DNA from: Cololabis saira
Taxonomy: Eukaryota > Chordata > Actinopteri > Beloniformes > Belonidae
DNA: 64,000 nt
Reading direction: 5' to 3'
NCBI RefSeq assembly: GCF_033807715.1
Contig: NC_084592.1
Location: 29,639,419 to 29,703,418 of the forward strand
This document shows positions 41,600 to 51,379 of this stretch, piece after piece. The translations under genes and the position numbers were made by a program. The notes under the pieces were generated by a model. The model ran no database searches, was not told where the DNA came from, and was given only the letters and a program-made list of their open reading frames with translations. Within the stretch, counting starts at the first letter, position 1, and each line of letters opens with the position of its first letter.

Positions 41600-43670
41600 C
41601 TAATTCTTAAATTAACAATATAATGCAGAATCAAACTGGGGGTGGTTGCATGCCCATGCATGAGTCATACCTGTTTCTGCTGCAAGGTGTGTGTGGAAGC
41701 TGTAGCTAATTATGGCCCAACAGCACCAGTAACAGTCTTGGTACTCTAGACACACACAGGTGCTGCACGCACACGCACGCACGCACGCACTGACCCAAAC
41801 TGAGCAAACGAGAACAAACGAGAGCTCCGCTCTTCTCACGAGAGTTTATACAGGCTCCGGTTACCACTCTGCATAAGTCTAGGTAGGTGGCTCCCAGGTC
41901 ACATAAAAATAAACTTACCATCTTAAAAAAAAAAGAAAACACCGACAGAAAATGGGGGCATAAGATTATAAGAAGGGAAGAATGAGAAAACTGCAAAACT
42001 GTTCGATTGATAAGACGTGTTTCTATTCATTTATTATAAAAATGTGTTGAGACAGTTAAAGAAAAAGGAAAATTCAAGCTCCTGGTAGATTTCATTTTAT
42101 GTTTCAAATGCTACTGAGTTTCATTTCTCTATTTTAATTTTTATTGCAGTCCTTAATATAATAAGACAAGAAAGAAGGAAATGGGTAGTTTTATGTACAG
42201 TACAGTACAGTACAGAAGCTTCAAGCGGCAACGCTTTTATAATCTATTTTAATCTGACTTGGCGCTACTGAAAAGTCAGCTGGGAGTGAGCAGCTACTTT
42301 ATGAAGTGACAGAGCTCCTGGTGGATCTGGTCGTTCCTTATCGCCCGTCTAGATCCCTTTTTAATTCTCTCCTCAGCCACCAGGTTTATGAACATCTGCA
42401 CCTCAGAGTTGGATCACCAAACAGACTTTTGCGCTGCTATTGCCTGTTGAATAATATGAACAAGAAGCCGCAAGTCTCTTTCGCTGATTTCCGCCTCCTG
42501 ACTCAGCCGTCTGACGGCCCCGCCCACCCAGCGCCCCCTCGACCAATCGGTGGTGGAGGGTGATGACGTCAGATACAGCCCGACTCCCCCCTCTGTAAAA
42601 ATAGTTCTCATGTCAACAACACGTGTGAGTCTGTTCCAAGTCGTAGTTTGTGCCTCCACCTAGTGGTTACAACTGCAAGGTGCAGTTTATGTGCATTCAC
42701 GCGAATGCGTGAATCTGGTATCCCGTGAGTGGAACGGCCATACTAAACCCGGACCATCTGTACAGGCAATATAAATGTTACTATTACCTTGTGTCTTTTA
42801 TTTTCTATTGATTCATAACAGCTTCGAGCATTGCAAGCAGAGAGTCATGTCACTATCTCCTGTCTTATTACATACAAAGTCAATGTCTAATATCTTTGCA
42901 AAACTATGATTACTTTTGAACATTTCAGATAAAAAGAATGTTTTGGTCAGACCCTCAAGGTTTTGTAGCTTCAATAAAGGTACAGCAATTCTACTAGACC
43001 TGGGTATGGGTATACTCCTATTTGTTCACAATGACACAGGTGGGTTAAAGAAGTGTATTTTCCCTCTCAGTGAAATGGGTGTCGGACACAGTGTTTTGCC
43101 AGTCTGGCTTGTGATTCCTGCGTCCACCTAAATAGTGAAATCAATTTTGTACAAAACCCATTCTGGCTGGTTGTAAAATGAGCCTGTAGCTCTGAAAGGG
43201 AGGGAGGGGAGAGAAAGAAATGTTTAAACAACCTTTTTTTGACTGACTGATATGTTTACTCAGCTCATTCATTCACTCATTTAGGGAAAAACATTTTATA
43301 TCAAAAGGCCTTTAAGGCTGTGTCACTTTATTATATTTTCAAGCATTACAAATTGAAAAGGGATTCTTGCTGGGAAAAAAAGCACTCCTTACACAATCAG
43401 TGGCAGGCTAGGGGGACTAAACTGGGTGATTTTTCATTGCTTTCACACAAATGCATTCAATTACCATATCATCAACAAAACCTACAAACTCTTGGTCAGT
43501 AGATATTCCACCACGTCTAAAATTGTCACCAAGATTTGTTTTTTTGCAGAAAATTGCCAAAAAATATGATCCACAAAAGCATACCTGGAGTACAGCCACT
43601 TAAATTATTTTGAAGTTATGGTTTATAGTGACTTATAGTATAGTATAGACGTATAGTGACAAAAGACACT
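41600..43670. other. Non-coding stretch with minor repeats
   Basis: It holds a (CGCA)n/(CACG)n run near 41768-41790 and a GC-richer patch (42300-42660), the first bases of which read LLVDLVVPYRPSRSL, slightly like a LINE ORF2 end. TGATGACGTCA near 42561 is CRE-like. Nothing else is recognised. Confidence 0.4.
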
Positions 43671-43682
43671 CAGATATTAGCC

Positions 43683-44030
43683 GTCTCACAGCAAGAAGGT
43701 CTTGGGTTCAATTCCCGCTGGGGACTCTGTGGGCGCTGAGTGCGTGTTAAGTTCCCCCATGACTTCAGCACCCACACCCTGGGTGGGGTTTCGCTTGTTC
43801 TCCCCGTATTCCCTTGGGTAGCTAATGTGAGCTACCCTCACAAAAACATGCAGTTGTCCTGGGCTGAACATGCCCCCTCTGGCCAGCTGGGGCGCCAGGA
43901 ATCTCGTCCACTGTGAGAGCCAGAGAAGGGAGCTACACGAAGCTCTTATGGAAGAGATGAGAGCTGGATTCGGAAACCTGGGGGAGGCTATGGAGGCTTC
44001 ACACAAAAACCACAAACTAACTAAACTAAG
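43683..44030 (+). repeat. tRNA-like B-box-containing dispersed repeat
   Basis: TCTCACAGCAAGAAGGTCTT then GGGTTCAATTCCCGC contains a good Pol III B box (GGTTCAATTCC). The rest (GTGGGCGCTGAGTGCG, TTCTCCCCGTATTCCCTTGG, GGCCAGCTGGGGCGCCAGGA) is typical of a fish interspersed repeat with this head. No A box or poly(A) tail is clear, so it may be a SINE or a non-SINE repeat. Confidence 0.45.
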
Positions 44031-44127
44031 AAGAAGAAGGCGAATTGATGTAGAGGGTAGTGAAGAGTATGAAATGAGTTCATGAGCTCATGATTGTGCC
44101 CAAAAAGAAACACTTTATGGTAATTAA

Positions 44128-44660
44128 TAGGGGTGGTAAAAATATCGAAAAATCGATGCATTGCAATTATCCGTGCCCTGATTCAATATCGATTAAGCAA
44201 AACCTCTGAATCCAGTAACCTCCTGGCCAGTGGGGGGTGTTGTGTGCAACATTTTCTTTTGATTCGCGTTTTGTGGACGGTGGCTGCACGCGACCAAACA
44301 ACGACGATGGCAAGCAGAAAATCTTTCAGATCAGACTTTTGGACTCATTTTGAATTCCCATTTGAAGAAGGAACACGAGAAACGGACAAAAGTAGGGTGG
44401 TGTGTAAAGCCCCTTTCACATAGAGCGCAAAACGTAGGCCTTTCCCATTCATTGTGTACGTGCGGACCGCTCCGCAGCCGGGCTCGGCGGCGCACCGCGC
44501 CTCCCTGCCCGAATTGAACATTTTTTAATTTCACCGTGCCGCGCTGAGACGACATCTCGGCCGACTCGCGCTACACGGCGGTGGGCGCGGCGCAAACCAC
44601 GCTCTATGTGAAAGCAGCTTAAGTTGTGCCAGGCAGAACTTTTTTTTTTATTGGAACTTT
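44128..44660 (+). pseudogene. hAT element 5' end and BED-finger exon, split by a MITE
   Basis: The terminal region TAGGGGTGGTAAAAATATCG at 44128 is followed by ATG at 44307, encoding MASRKSFRSDFWTHFEFPFE and then DKSRVVCK, the start of a BED zinc finger. The frame is cut at 44405 by the MITE 44408-44619. Reading across it, with one target copy removed, gives VVCKLCQAE, which restores the CxxC pair of the finger. Beyond 44650 the sequence is not recognisable hAT coding. Confidence 0.7.
44405..44622. mobile_element. PIF/Harbinger-type MITE, 212 bp, TAA duplication
   Basis: The body 44408-44619 begins AGCCCCTTTCACATAGAGCG and ends in the inverted counterpart CGCTCTATGTGAAAGCAGCT. TAA lies on both sides (44405-44407, 44620-44622). 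A 3-bp TWA duplication is the Harbinger signature. The interior is very CpG-rich with no ORF. Confidence 0.85.
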
Positions 44661-44689
44661 TGTACTACAGTACAAATGTAAGGAAGCGT

Positions 44690-45205
44690 ATTGCATTCAC
44701 TTGAGAAAAAACCGGCCTGGGGAGCCGGCCACTCTAGGCCTAGTCTAGCCGCAGCCCGCTTGCAGACGTCATACAAACTGACGTCGGATGAGAGGGTCAG
44801 AGCCGACCCGCTCTGAGTGCTGGGAGGCCTGGACTGCTGAGGGAGGATGGCGTCATCATCATCCTTGTCATGATCGTCGGCAAGGAGGTCGGACGCAGCG
44901 TCGTCGTCCACGTCGGCTGTGCCGCCCATAGGCACGTCCTGCTCGAGCTGGGTGAGCAGCTGGAGGTCGGACGAGTCCATAATGTCACCCCATCCCGGCG
45001 CTGGAGGCTTGTCATCCGGCCCCGCGCCACTCGGTGAGGGGAGGGGGGGGGGGGGGTCGGAGTTAGGAGTGGCGGCAACGCGCAGTCTCCTCTGCAGGGT
45101 TTTAACCCTGCAGGGTGACCCTCTCTGCCCGAGATGTAAGAGCCACATGCCGCTGGGCAAGAGCGGGATGAAGACTCGGGGGTTTTCCCGGCACTCGTTC
45201 CCGAG
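44690..45205 (-). pseudogene. DIRS-like ORF1 (gag-like) fragment
   Basis: The minus-strand frame ends with DVSLYDVCKRAAARLGLEWP, a motif I associate with the gag-like ORF of fish DIRS1-type retrotransposons. An acidic segment (VDDDAASDLLADDHDKDDDD) and a proline-rich stretch precede it. The frame runs into a different repeat at both ends. No reverse transcriptase or tyrosine recombinase is present. Confidence 0.5.
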
Positions 45206-46126
45206 CAGTGGCGGCTGGTGATAAAACATTTGGGGGGGGCGCACTGGCGAGTGGGGATTACAACACAACTATAAACTCTACTTGAACATACATTTTTTTG
45301 TTATTTTTTATTACATATCACTACATATACTACATATACATGTACATATACTACATATACATGTAGCATATCTTACATAAACATATTTAAAATTTTTCAA
45401 GTAACAAAATAACATATTTGAAAAAAAATTCAGATTTCTTCAGTTATTATATAGAGATATTGACAGATATTGTCTGAAAAATGGTTCAAATATGTTACTT
45501 TGTTATTTGAAAAATGTAAAATTTGTTTTGTTGATGAGAAAATATATTTATCTATTTTTCTTATTTTTGTGAGGGGGGATATTGTTTTTCGGCACTATCT
45601 TGTTCTCTACAGCTGATATAACATGAATTACTCCTATGTGGGATCAATAAAGATTTTATTTTTGCCATCTCAGAATATTAAATATATTATATTTGGTGCC
45701 TAACTGTTTCCCAAGTATATTAGTGCATGTGTGAATGAATAAATGAGACGTAAAACGTAAATTTCTTTGTATTTCTTAGTTTACAGCGCAGTCTTGCCAT
45801 ATCCAATATGGCGGCGGCGTTGACGTATCGCAGCAGTTCCATGGGGCGGATACGGATATATGTCTATGGATGTGACTCCGTTTGTATTTGAGTGACAGAT
45901 GCAGTCGCGTGTCTAGACTGTCAGGGTTGTGACTTTGATTGACAGCTCATGATCAATCAGATTGGATGAAGAATGACAGAAAACAGGCTGATTGGCCACG
46001 AGCACAGAGAGCTGCGCCCGGACGAGAGTATTTGAGTAACCAATTAGAGACCAGCATGAAGTCACATGGAAGAAAAGTTTAAGAACATGCAATACACACT
46101 CATTTGGCCGGCGCCCCTCGCCATTG
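45206..46126. mobile_element. Possible hAT-type non-autonomous element
   Basis: The left end CAGTGGCGGCTGGTG and the right end CTCGCCATTG give a short inverted match (CARTGGCG). The flanking 8 bases (TTCCCGAG and AAACCTAT) do not agree, so either the right end is wrong or the duplication has decayed. The interior is AT-rich with repeated TACATATAC near 45320-45370. Confidence 0.4.
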
Positions 46127-46174
46127 AAACCTATGTTTTTCTGTCTGCACAAAAAACAACTCTGAATAAACCCA

Positions 46175-46886
46175 GTGTTGTGCGACTCGGGTAGCTTGGC
46201 TGATTAGTTATTCAAGGCTATTAATGAATATTATTAATAATTATTAATAATTAATAAAGTTGACTATTTATCAAATCATATTATCAAAATGATAATTCTC
46301 GGGGCACCACCACCAGGCCTTACTCTGATGGAATTTGATAACTAAAACAGCAGAAAATCAGTCTCATATGATTTTTGAACTGCAGCAAACAGAAAATCTT
46401 ACAGAATAACAGTGAAGGCGTGATATCCGAACACTGGGCTCTGCTTAAACAAATCAACTTGTGACCAAATCTTGCATGAAATAACACAACCACTCATTAA
46501 GAATCAATCAGAATTTATTTACATACGGGTATCAAAAGGGATGTAAATAAATACCCGAATAAATCTGATGGCACACAACATTATTATAAAACCATTAACT
46601 AACAAGAAAAACAACAATCAATAAAATGAAACATAAACGTTAAATGCATGGAATGAAAAAAAAAAAGAAATCAAGCAATAATAACGAAGATACAGAACAT
46701 CTACAGTTCAAACGGGGCTCCTGTGGTCTTTTAAAGATGGACGCGCCCTCTGGGCCACGTGCAATCGGACCGGATGGCGAACGCAGCATTTAAAACGTGC
46801 CTACGGCAGAAAACAACGACTACCAAATAATCAAACATGATAATGATAACAATGATGATGTAATCTCAGCTCTGAACACAGATTTA
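46175..46886 (+). repeat. Left arm of the inverted-repeat element
   Basis: It ends inward near ATCTCAGCTCTGAACACAG. AATAAATCTGATGG and other AATAAA-like motifs occur. It differs from the right arm at scattered bases and by small indels. Confidence 0.8.
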
Positions 46887-47151
46887 GCTCTGTAACACTC
46901 TTAAGTTACTGATAACCCAGGTCTCACAATCTCACACACAGTTCTGAACACTCTTAAATCCTACTGATCACTGCTACGCGGGCTCACGTCTCCTCTGGGA
47001 TCCGGAATCGGGTGCCTGCGGGTTTGTCGACTGGGTTCGCGGTCCTGCTGGGGTTTCGCAGTCAGGCTATCGCTTCCCGTCCCTTCCCCTGAAACGGATT
47101 AGACAGCGGCGGGGCCGCCTCATGCCGGGCCGTGGTTCCGGACCAAAACGT

Positions 47152-47588
47152 TGCGGAGACAATTGCAACACAAATTTTGGAGGAATCCGACGTAATGAAG
47201 AGGGAAATAATGTGTTTGCAAATTTGAAGAGGTTGCTGCAGAACAAGACTCTGATTGGTGTGGGTTGCCCAGCACACATATTGAATAATTGTGCTCATCA
47301 TGGGGCAGACACAATAGATGTTGACCTTGAGAATATCATGTTCAAAATCTACCAGTACTTCCACATCTACACTGTGCGCACTGAGAATCTCAAGGAATGA
47401 TGTGAATTTGTTGACATTGAGTACAGAAGGATGCTTTCTCTCAGCAAGACAAGGTGGCTGTCATTGTTCCCAGGCATTGAGAGGATGATACAGATGTTTC
47501 CAGCTTTAAAAGCATTCTTTCAGTCCCAGGAAAAGCCTCCCATAGTGATTAAGAAGTTTTTTGAAAACGACTTCAGTGAGCTAAATCT
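47152..47588 (+). pseudogene. hAT-like domain fragment (KIAA1586/ZBED-type), one stop
   Basis: The frame encodes NVFANLKRLLQNKTLIGVGC, PAHILNNCAHHGADTIDVD, FKIYQYFHIYTVRTENLKE, then a TGA at 47398-47400, and in the same frame CEFVDIEYRRMLSLSKTRWL and SLFPGIERMIQMFPALKAFF. This resembles the RNase H-like core of hAT-derived proteins of the KIAA1586/SCAND3/ZBED type. The family name is from memory of the motif pattern. Only this exon-sized piece is present and it lies exactly between the two arms. Confidence 0.65.
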
Positions 47589-48344
47589 GCGTTCAGAGCT
47601 GAGATTACATCATCATTGTTATCATTATCATGTTTGATTATTTGGTAGTCGTTGTTTTCTGCCGTAGGCACGTTTTAAATGCTGCGTTCGCCATCCGGTC
47701 CGATTGCACGTGGCCCAGAGGGCGCGTCCATGCTTAAATACCACAGAGTTCCGCCATCTTTAAAATACCACCCTTTAAACACTGCAATATTTTAAACTGT
47801 ACATGTTCGTGATATCATTTTTATTATTGCTTTGATTTCTTTTTTCCATTCCATGCATTTAACTTTCATGTCATATTTTTCTATTGATGTTTTTCTAGTT
47901 AATTAATTGTTTTATGATACTTAAGTTCTGCCATCGGGATTTATTGGGTATCCATTTACATCTTCTTTGATACCCGTATGTAAATAAATTCTGATTGATT
48001 TTTAATGAGTGGTTGTTGTTATTTCATGCCAGATTTGGTCACAAATTGATTTGTTTAAGCAGAGCCTAGTGTTCGGATATCACGCCTTCATTGTTATTCT
48101 GTAAGATATAGTAAGATTTGCTGTTCTGCAGGATAATTCAAATCATATTGAGACTGATTTTCTGCTGTTAAAAGTTATCATTTCCCTAGATTAAGGCCTA
48201 GGGTGGTGCCCCGAGGATTTTATTTATCATATTGATCATTCAATTTGATAAATAGTCAACTTTATTAATTATTAATAATTATTAATAAAATTATTAATAA
48301 CCCTTCGATAACTAATCAGCCAAGCTACCTGAGTTGCACAACAC
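47580..48344 (-). repeat. Right arm of the inverted-repeat element
   Basis: It starts at AAATCTGCGTTCAGAGCTGA and runs out to GTTGCACAACAC. Read outward it carries AATAAATTCTGATTG near 47983. Confidence 0.8.
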
Positions 48345-49154
48345 CCCCGTCCCCCTGTCCTGTTTCAGCGTTTCTACTGCACCTTTTTCCTGTCATGTTT
48401 TTTAGAGGGACTTCGTCATAAATTAGTAGTCCAACATACTTACTGACAAAATAAAAAAATATTTTATAACCTGTGAATAACTGAATGCCCATTCCTTATA
48501 TTTTGCAGATCAGCCTTGCGCAATTTTACAGTTCTCAGGAAAAATACTAGAAATGTTCTATACATTTTCTTTGCATTGCATTCTTTCCTCTAGTGCTGTA
48601 ATTCTATTCAATTGTATTATTATTTTATAAAGCTTCCTCATTGTGAATTACACAATTTTATGATCACTATTATTATTCTATGTGTCTGTTGTCAGTAATT
48701 TTAGAATTACCAAAACCACGCCAGCGAGTGAACGCCGGTCCAATGTTTATTCTTGTCCGGGCATTTAGCTTGTTACTCTCCCGCTTTCTTTTTTCGCCTC
48801 CTCCGATAAAACTTAGTTTTTTTCGCAGCTTCGGCCGTGATAACAGCTCTGTGTTTCGCTCACCACCAACCTCAGTTCTGGGCTCCACGTCCCGCCCAGC
48901 TTTCGCCTCGACTACGAATCGGGAATGAGGGGGAAGTGACGTATGCCATAAAGCAGTCAAAGCCGTAAAAATGTGTAGTTTTTTAGTGTGGCAGGGTTCC
49001 TACCAGGCACTTTGAAGTTACATAGTGCCAGTGAAGGCGATACAGACCCCATCAGACCATGACAGAGGTGTCATTAAACCTGTTGTAAGTTGATGTACCA
49101 TCACAATGACTCTGGAAATATTATATTAAGGTGGAAAAGTTACATAGTGCTGCT
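48345..49154. other. Non-coding, with one TTAA-type MITE end
   Basis: Mostly AT-rich. GGTGGAAAAGTTACATAGTG then CTGCTTTAA at 49132-49158 looks like the right end of a TTAA-target MITE that lies directly against the following LINE fragment. Its left end was not located. The patch 48700-48950 is GC-richer and has no credible gene. Confidence 0.4.
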
Positions 49155-49155
49155 T

Positions 49156-49976
49156 TAATATCGCAAAGATTAGGAAAATCCTCTTGCAGAGTGATGCAGA
49201 AAAACTAGTTCATGCATTTGTATCTTCTAGACTACATTACTGTAATGTGTTATTAGTCGGATGTCCAAGTAATTTGCTGAATAGGCTCCAGCTGATCCAA
49301 AATGCAGCAGCGCGAATGCTGACAGGAATCAGCAAGAGAGACCACGTTTCTCCAGTGTTAGCTTCGCTCCATTGGCTACCCATAAAATTCAGAATCCAAT
49401 TTAAAATTGTATTACTTGCATATAAAGCCCAAAACAGTTTAGCTCCTTGATATTTGCAAGACCTGATAGTACCGTATGTTCCTAACAGAGCTCTCCGTTC
49501 TTAGAGTGCAGGTTTACCCGAAGTTCCTAGAGTATCCACATGTAGATTTGGAGGGCGGGCGTTCTGCTATCAGGCACCATTACTATGGAACCAACTTCCA
49601 ATCTAGGTTAAGGAGGCTGACACCACATCCACCTTTAAAACCAAACTTAAAACGTTTCTGTTTAGTAAAGCCTATAGTTAGTGTTAGTAAACCTCTAGTT
49701 AGTGTTAGTAAACCTCTAGTTAGTGTAAACTCTAGTGTGTTAGAGTCAGTAGTCATAGCTACAGCTATAGAACAAGACTATAATAGGTTTATGCTGCAGG
49801 GGGATACCGGCATGATACACTGGGCGGTGCCCCTCACCCTTCTCTTCTCCTCTTCCATTTTTATTAATTATAAGTATCTCATAACCAACATTGTTGTCTA
49901 TCGTTCTTGTAGTTGTGCTGGTCTGGTCTTTTGGTGTTGTGGATCTTCTGAAATGGGTTTCACAGCTTTGTTTTAA
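49156..49976 (+). pseudogene. CR1/L2-type LINE ORF2 C-terminal region
   Basis: It reads IAKIRKILLQSDAEKLVHAF, VSSRLHYCNVLLVGCPSNLL, NRLQLIQNAAARMLTGISKR and LASLHWLPIKFRIQFKIVLL, and after stops and shifts IVPYVPNRALRS and APLLWNQLP. This is the conserved part after the reverse transcriptase. A direct repeat of GTTAGTAAACCTCTAGTTAG lies at 49681-49726. The 3' end is not sharply defined. Confidence 0.8.
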
Positions 49977-50122
49977 CTAGACCTGAGCTACATCAAATGC
50001 AGCATGGTGTAAAATTATGTGGATATAAGTATAGGTAAGCTGGATAATACTGCCCCAGCAGACAGCCCCAAGCAAAATGACAGGCTTGTGTTTTGTATAT
50101 TTACAAATTTTTTATTTGAAAT

Positions 50123-50400
50123 GGGGGGGCGGCAGTGGCTTAGTTAGTAGGGACTTTGGTTTGGAACCAGAGGGTTGCCAATTCATGTCCTGACCTGGAC
50201 AAATCATGGAATGTGGACTGGTGGCTGGAGAGGTGCCAGTGCCCTTGAGCAAGGCACCAACCAAATGCTCCGGGTGTGCTGTTACATGGGTGTCCTTCAC
50301 TCTGTGACCTCTCCACACGTTACCCTATGAATATATGTATGTGTAATTGCATAGTGGGCTGAGTGAAAAATGCTATTTTGTTCTGTGTGCTGTGTACTAG
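50123..50400 (+). mobile_element. tRNA-derived SINE
   Basis: The head GGCAGTGGCTTAGTTAGTAG has an A-box-like TGGCTTAGTTAGTAGG, and GGTTGCCAATTCATGTCC sits where the B box belongs. The body (GGTGCCAGTGCCCTTGAGCA, AGGCACC, CTCACTCTGACATCTC-like) matches a SINE pattern widespread in fish. The head has accumulated changes in the B box, so it is unlikely to be transcribed well. Confidence 0.7.
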
Positions 50401-50584
50401 GTGCATTTACAATGACAACTAGAAAATTTCAGGAAATTTTGATATGCGCATGCCCTACTGCCCATTCGTCCCCTATCGCTGCTGTGGTTTGGGGCTGTAG
50501 TGGTTGTGTTCGGTGTGGTTCTGTGTCCGTTTGAGGTGTTTACGGTTGTATTGCATTCATTCCTGTGCTCCCCGCAGGGGGTGT

Positions 50585-50712
50585 GGTTTAGGGTTGTTAA
50601 TTAACCACACCCTCTGCTTCGGGGTTGTGTGGTTTAGGGTGATTAATAATGGCCAAGAAGTAGTTTTGGGTTGTTAATAAACCGTTAAAGGTTGTTAATA
50701 AACCTTTGTGGA
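50585..50712 (+). repeat. Degenerate GTTAGGGTTGTTAATAA-type short repeats
   Basis: Four irregular copies: GTTTAGGGTTGTTAATTAA, GTTTAGGGTGATTAATAA, GTTTTGGGTTGTTAATAAA and GTTAAAGGTTGTTAATAAA. GGGTGTGGTTTA and TTAACCACACCC also form a short hairpin at about 50579-50611. Confidence 0.75.
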
Positions 50713-50719
50713 TTTGGCC

Positions 50720-51375
50720 ATTTGGCAGGCATTTTGACTTAAAATCTCCTTAAATCACAGCTTCATGAAATTTGAATATGTTGAAGTCCACAGCGTGGCG
50801 AGTCGGAGAACATTTGTACGATGTCTCTACGATCACCTGTTGCCTAGCAACAAGCGTCCAAAGTCAAATGGAAATTTTTTTTAAATTGAAAGTTAAATAT
50901 CGCAAAAACTGTAATAATTAGCATGATGAGGTTGTACGGTCCTTTAGTGCCAATCGGGCCGAGCGTTTGAACGATGTCCCTAAGATATAGTTTAGCCGAG
51001 CAATAAGCGCCACAATTTTCGCTATGTTTTTTGCTTTTTGGCATCCAGTGTTGCCACTGTAACACTTTTGTCTGAGAAAAGTAATAGTCATCGAGGCACG
51101 ATCGAGACGCATCTAACAATGTATGCCACGCATGGGTGCACATTGCGGTTTGGGCCGCATAAACGGACGAAAAAAGTGTGCGGAATAAGAAGAAAAGCAA
51201 AACCTTTTCTGTATACTAATATATCGCCTTCATTTTCATGTTTTTCCTCATTTTTTCAGGCTTGTTTTATTTTTTGGGGATTTTTTTCTTCCATATCAGA
51301 GAGGGGTCATACTGTACACCCGCGGGTGCGCAATGAGACTTTTGCGACTTTAGCTTGTTAGCAAAATGCTAGCAA
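50720..51375 (-). repeat. Modular dispersed repeat, copy C
   Basis: It is the inverted relative of 53632-54778. Shared blocks are AGTCGCAAAAGTC, the trinucleotide-rich patch, CGTGCACCCATGCATGGCAT and GCGTCTCCATCGTGCCTCGA. It ends at AAAATGCTAGCAAC near 51373. Confidence 0.75.
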
Positions 51376-51379
51376 CATT

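Larger units (their letters stand above)
46175..48344. mobile_element. Large inverted-repeat element enclosing a hAT-like exon
   Basis: The left arm (46175-46886) and right arm (47580-48344) are inverted copies about 0.7 kb long. The outermost 34-36 bases are nearly perfect (GTGTTGTGCRACTCRGGTAG then CTTGGCTGATTAGTTA). Landmarks CGGGGCACCACC, the GTGTTCGGATATCACGCC block, and GGCACGTTTTAAATGCTGCG are mirrored. The arms are distant relatives of LTR-like copies at 8608 and 38058. The approximately 700-base centre holds a coding remnant. No target duplication is evident. Confidence 0.75.

Noticed and set aside
43700..43730. A possible tRNA gene around GGTTCAATTCC
   Set aside because: Only the B-box-like arm is present; acceptor stem, A box and anticodon arm do not form. 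It is part of an interspersed repeat.
45206..46126. Full hAT element with confident ends
   Set aside because: Flanking 8-base sequences do not match, so I kept it only as a low-confidence possibility.
46174..48346. A CCC or CCCA target duplication around the foldback element
   Set aside because: The outer bases next to the terminal match do not agree beyond a C-rich chance similarity.
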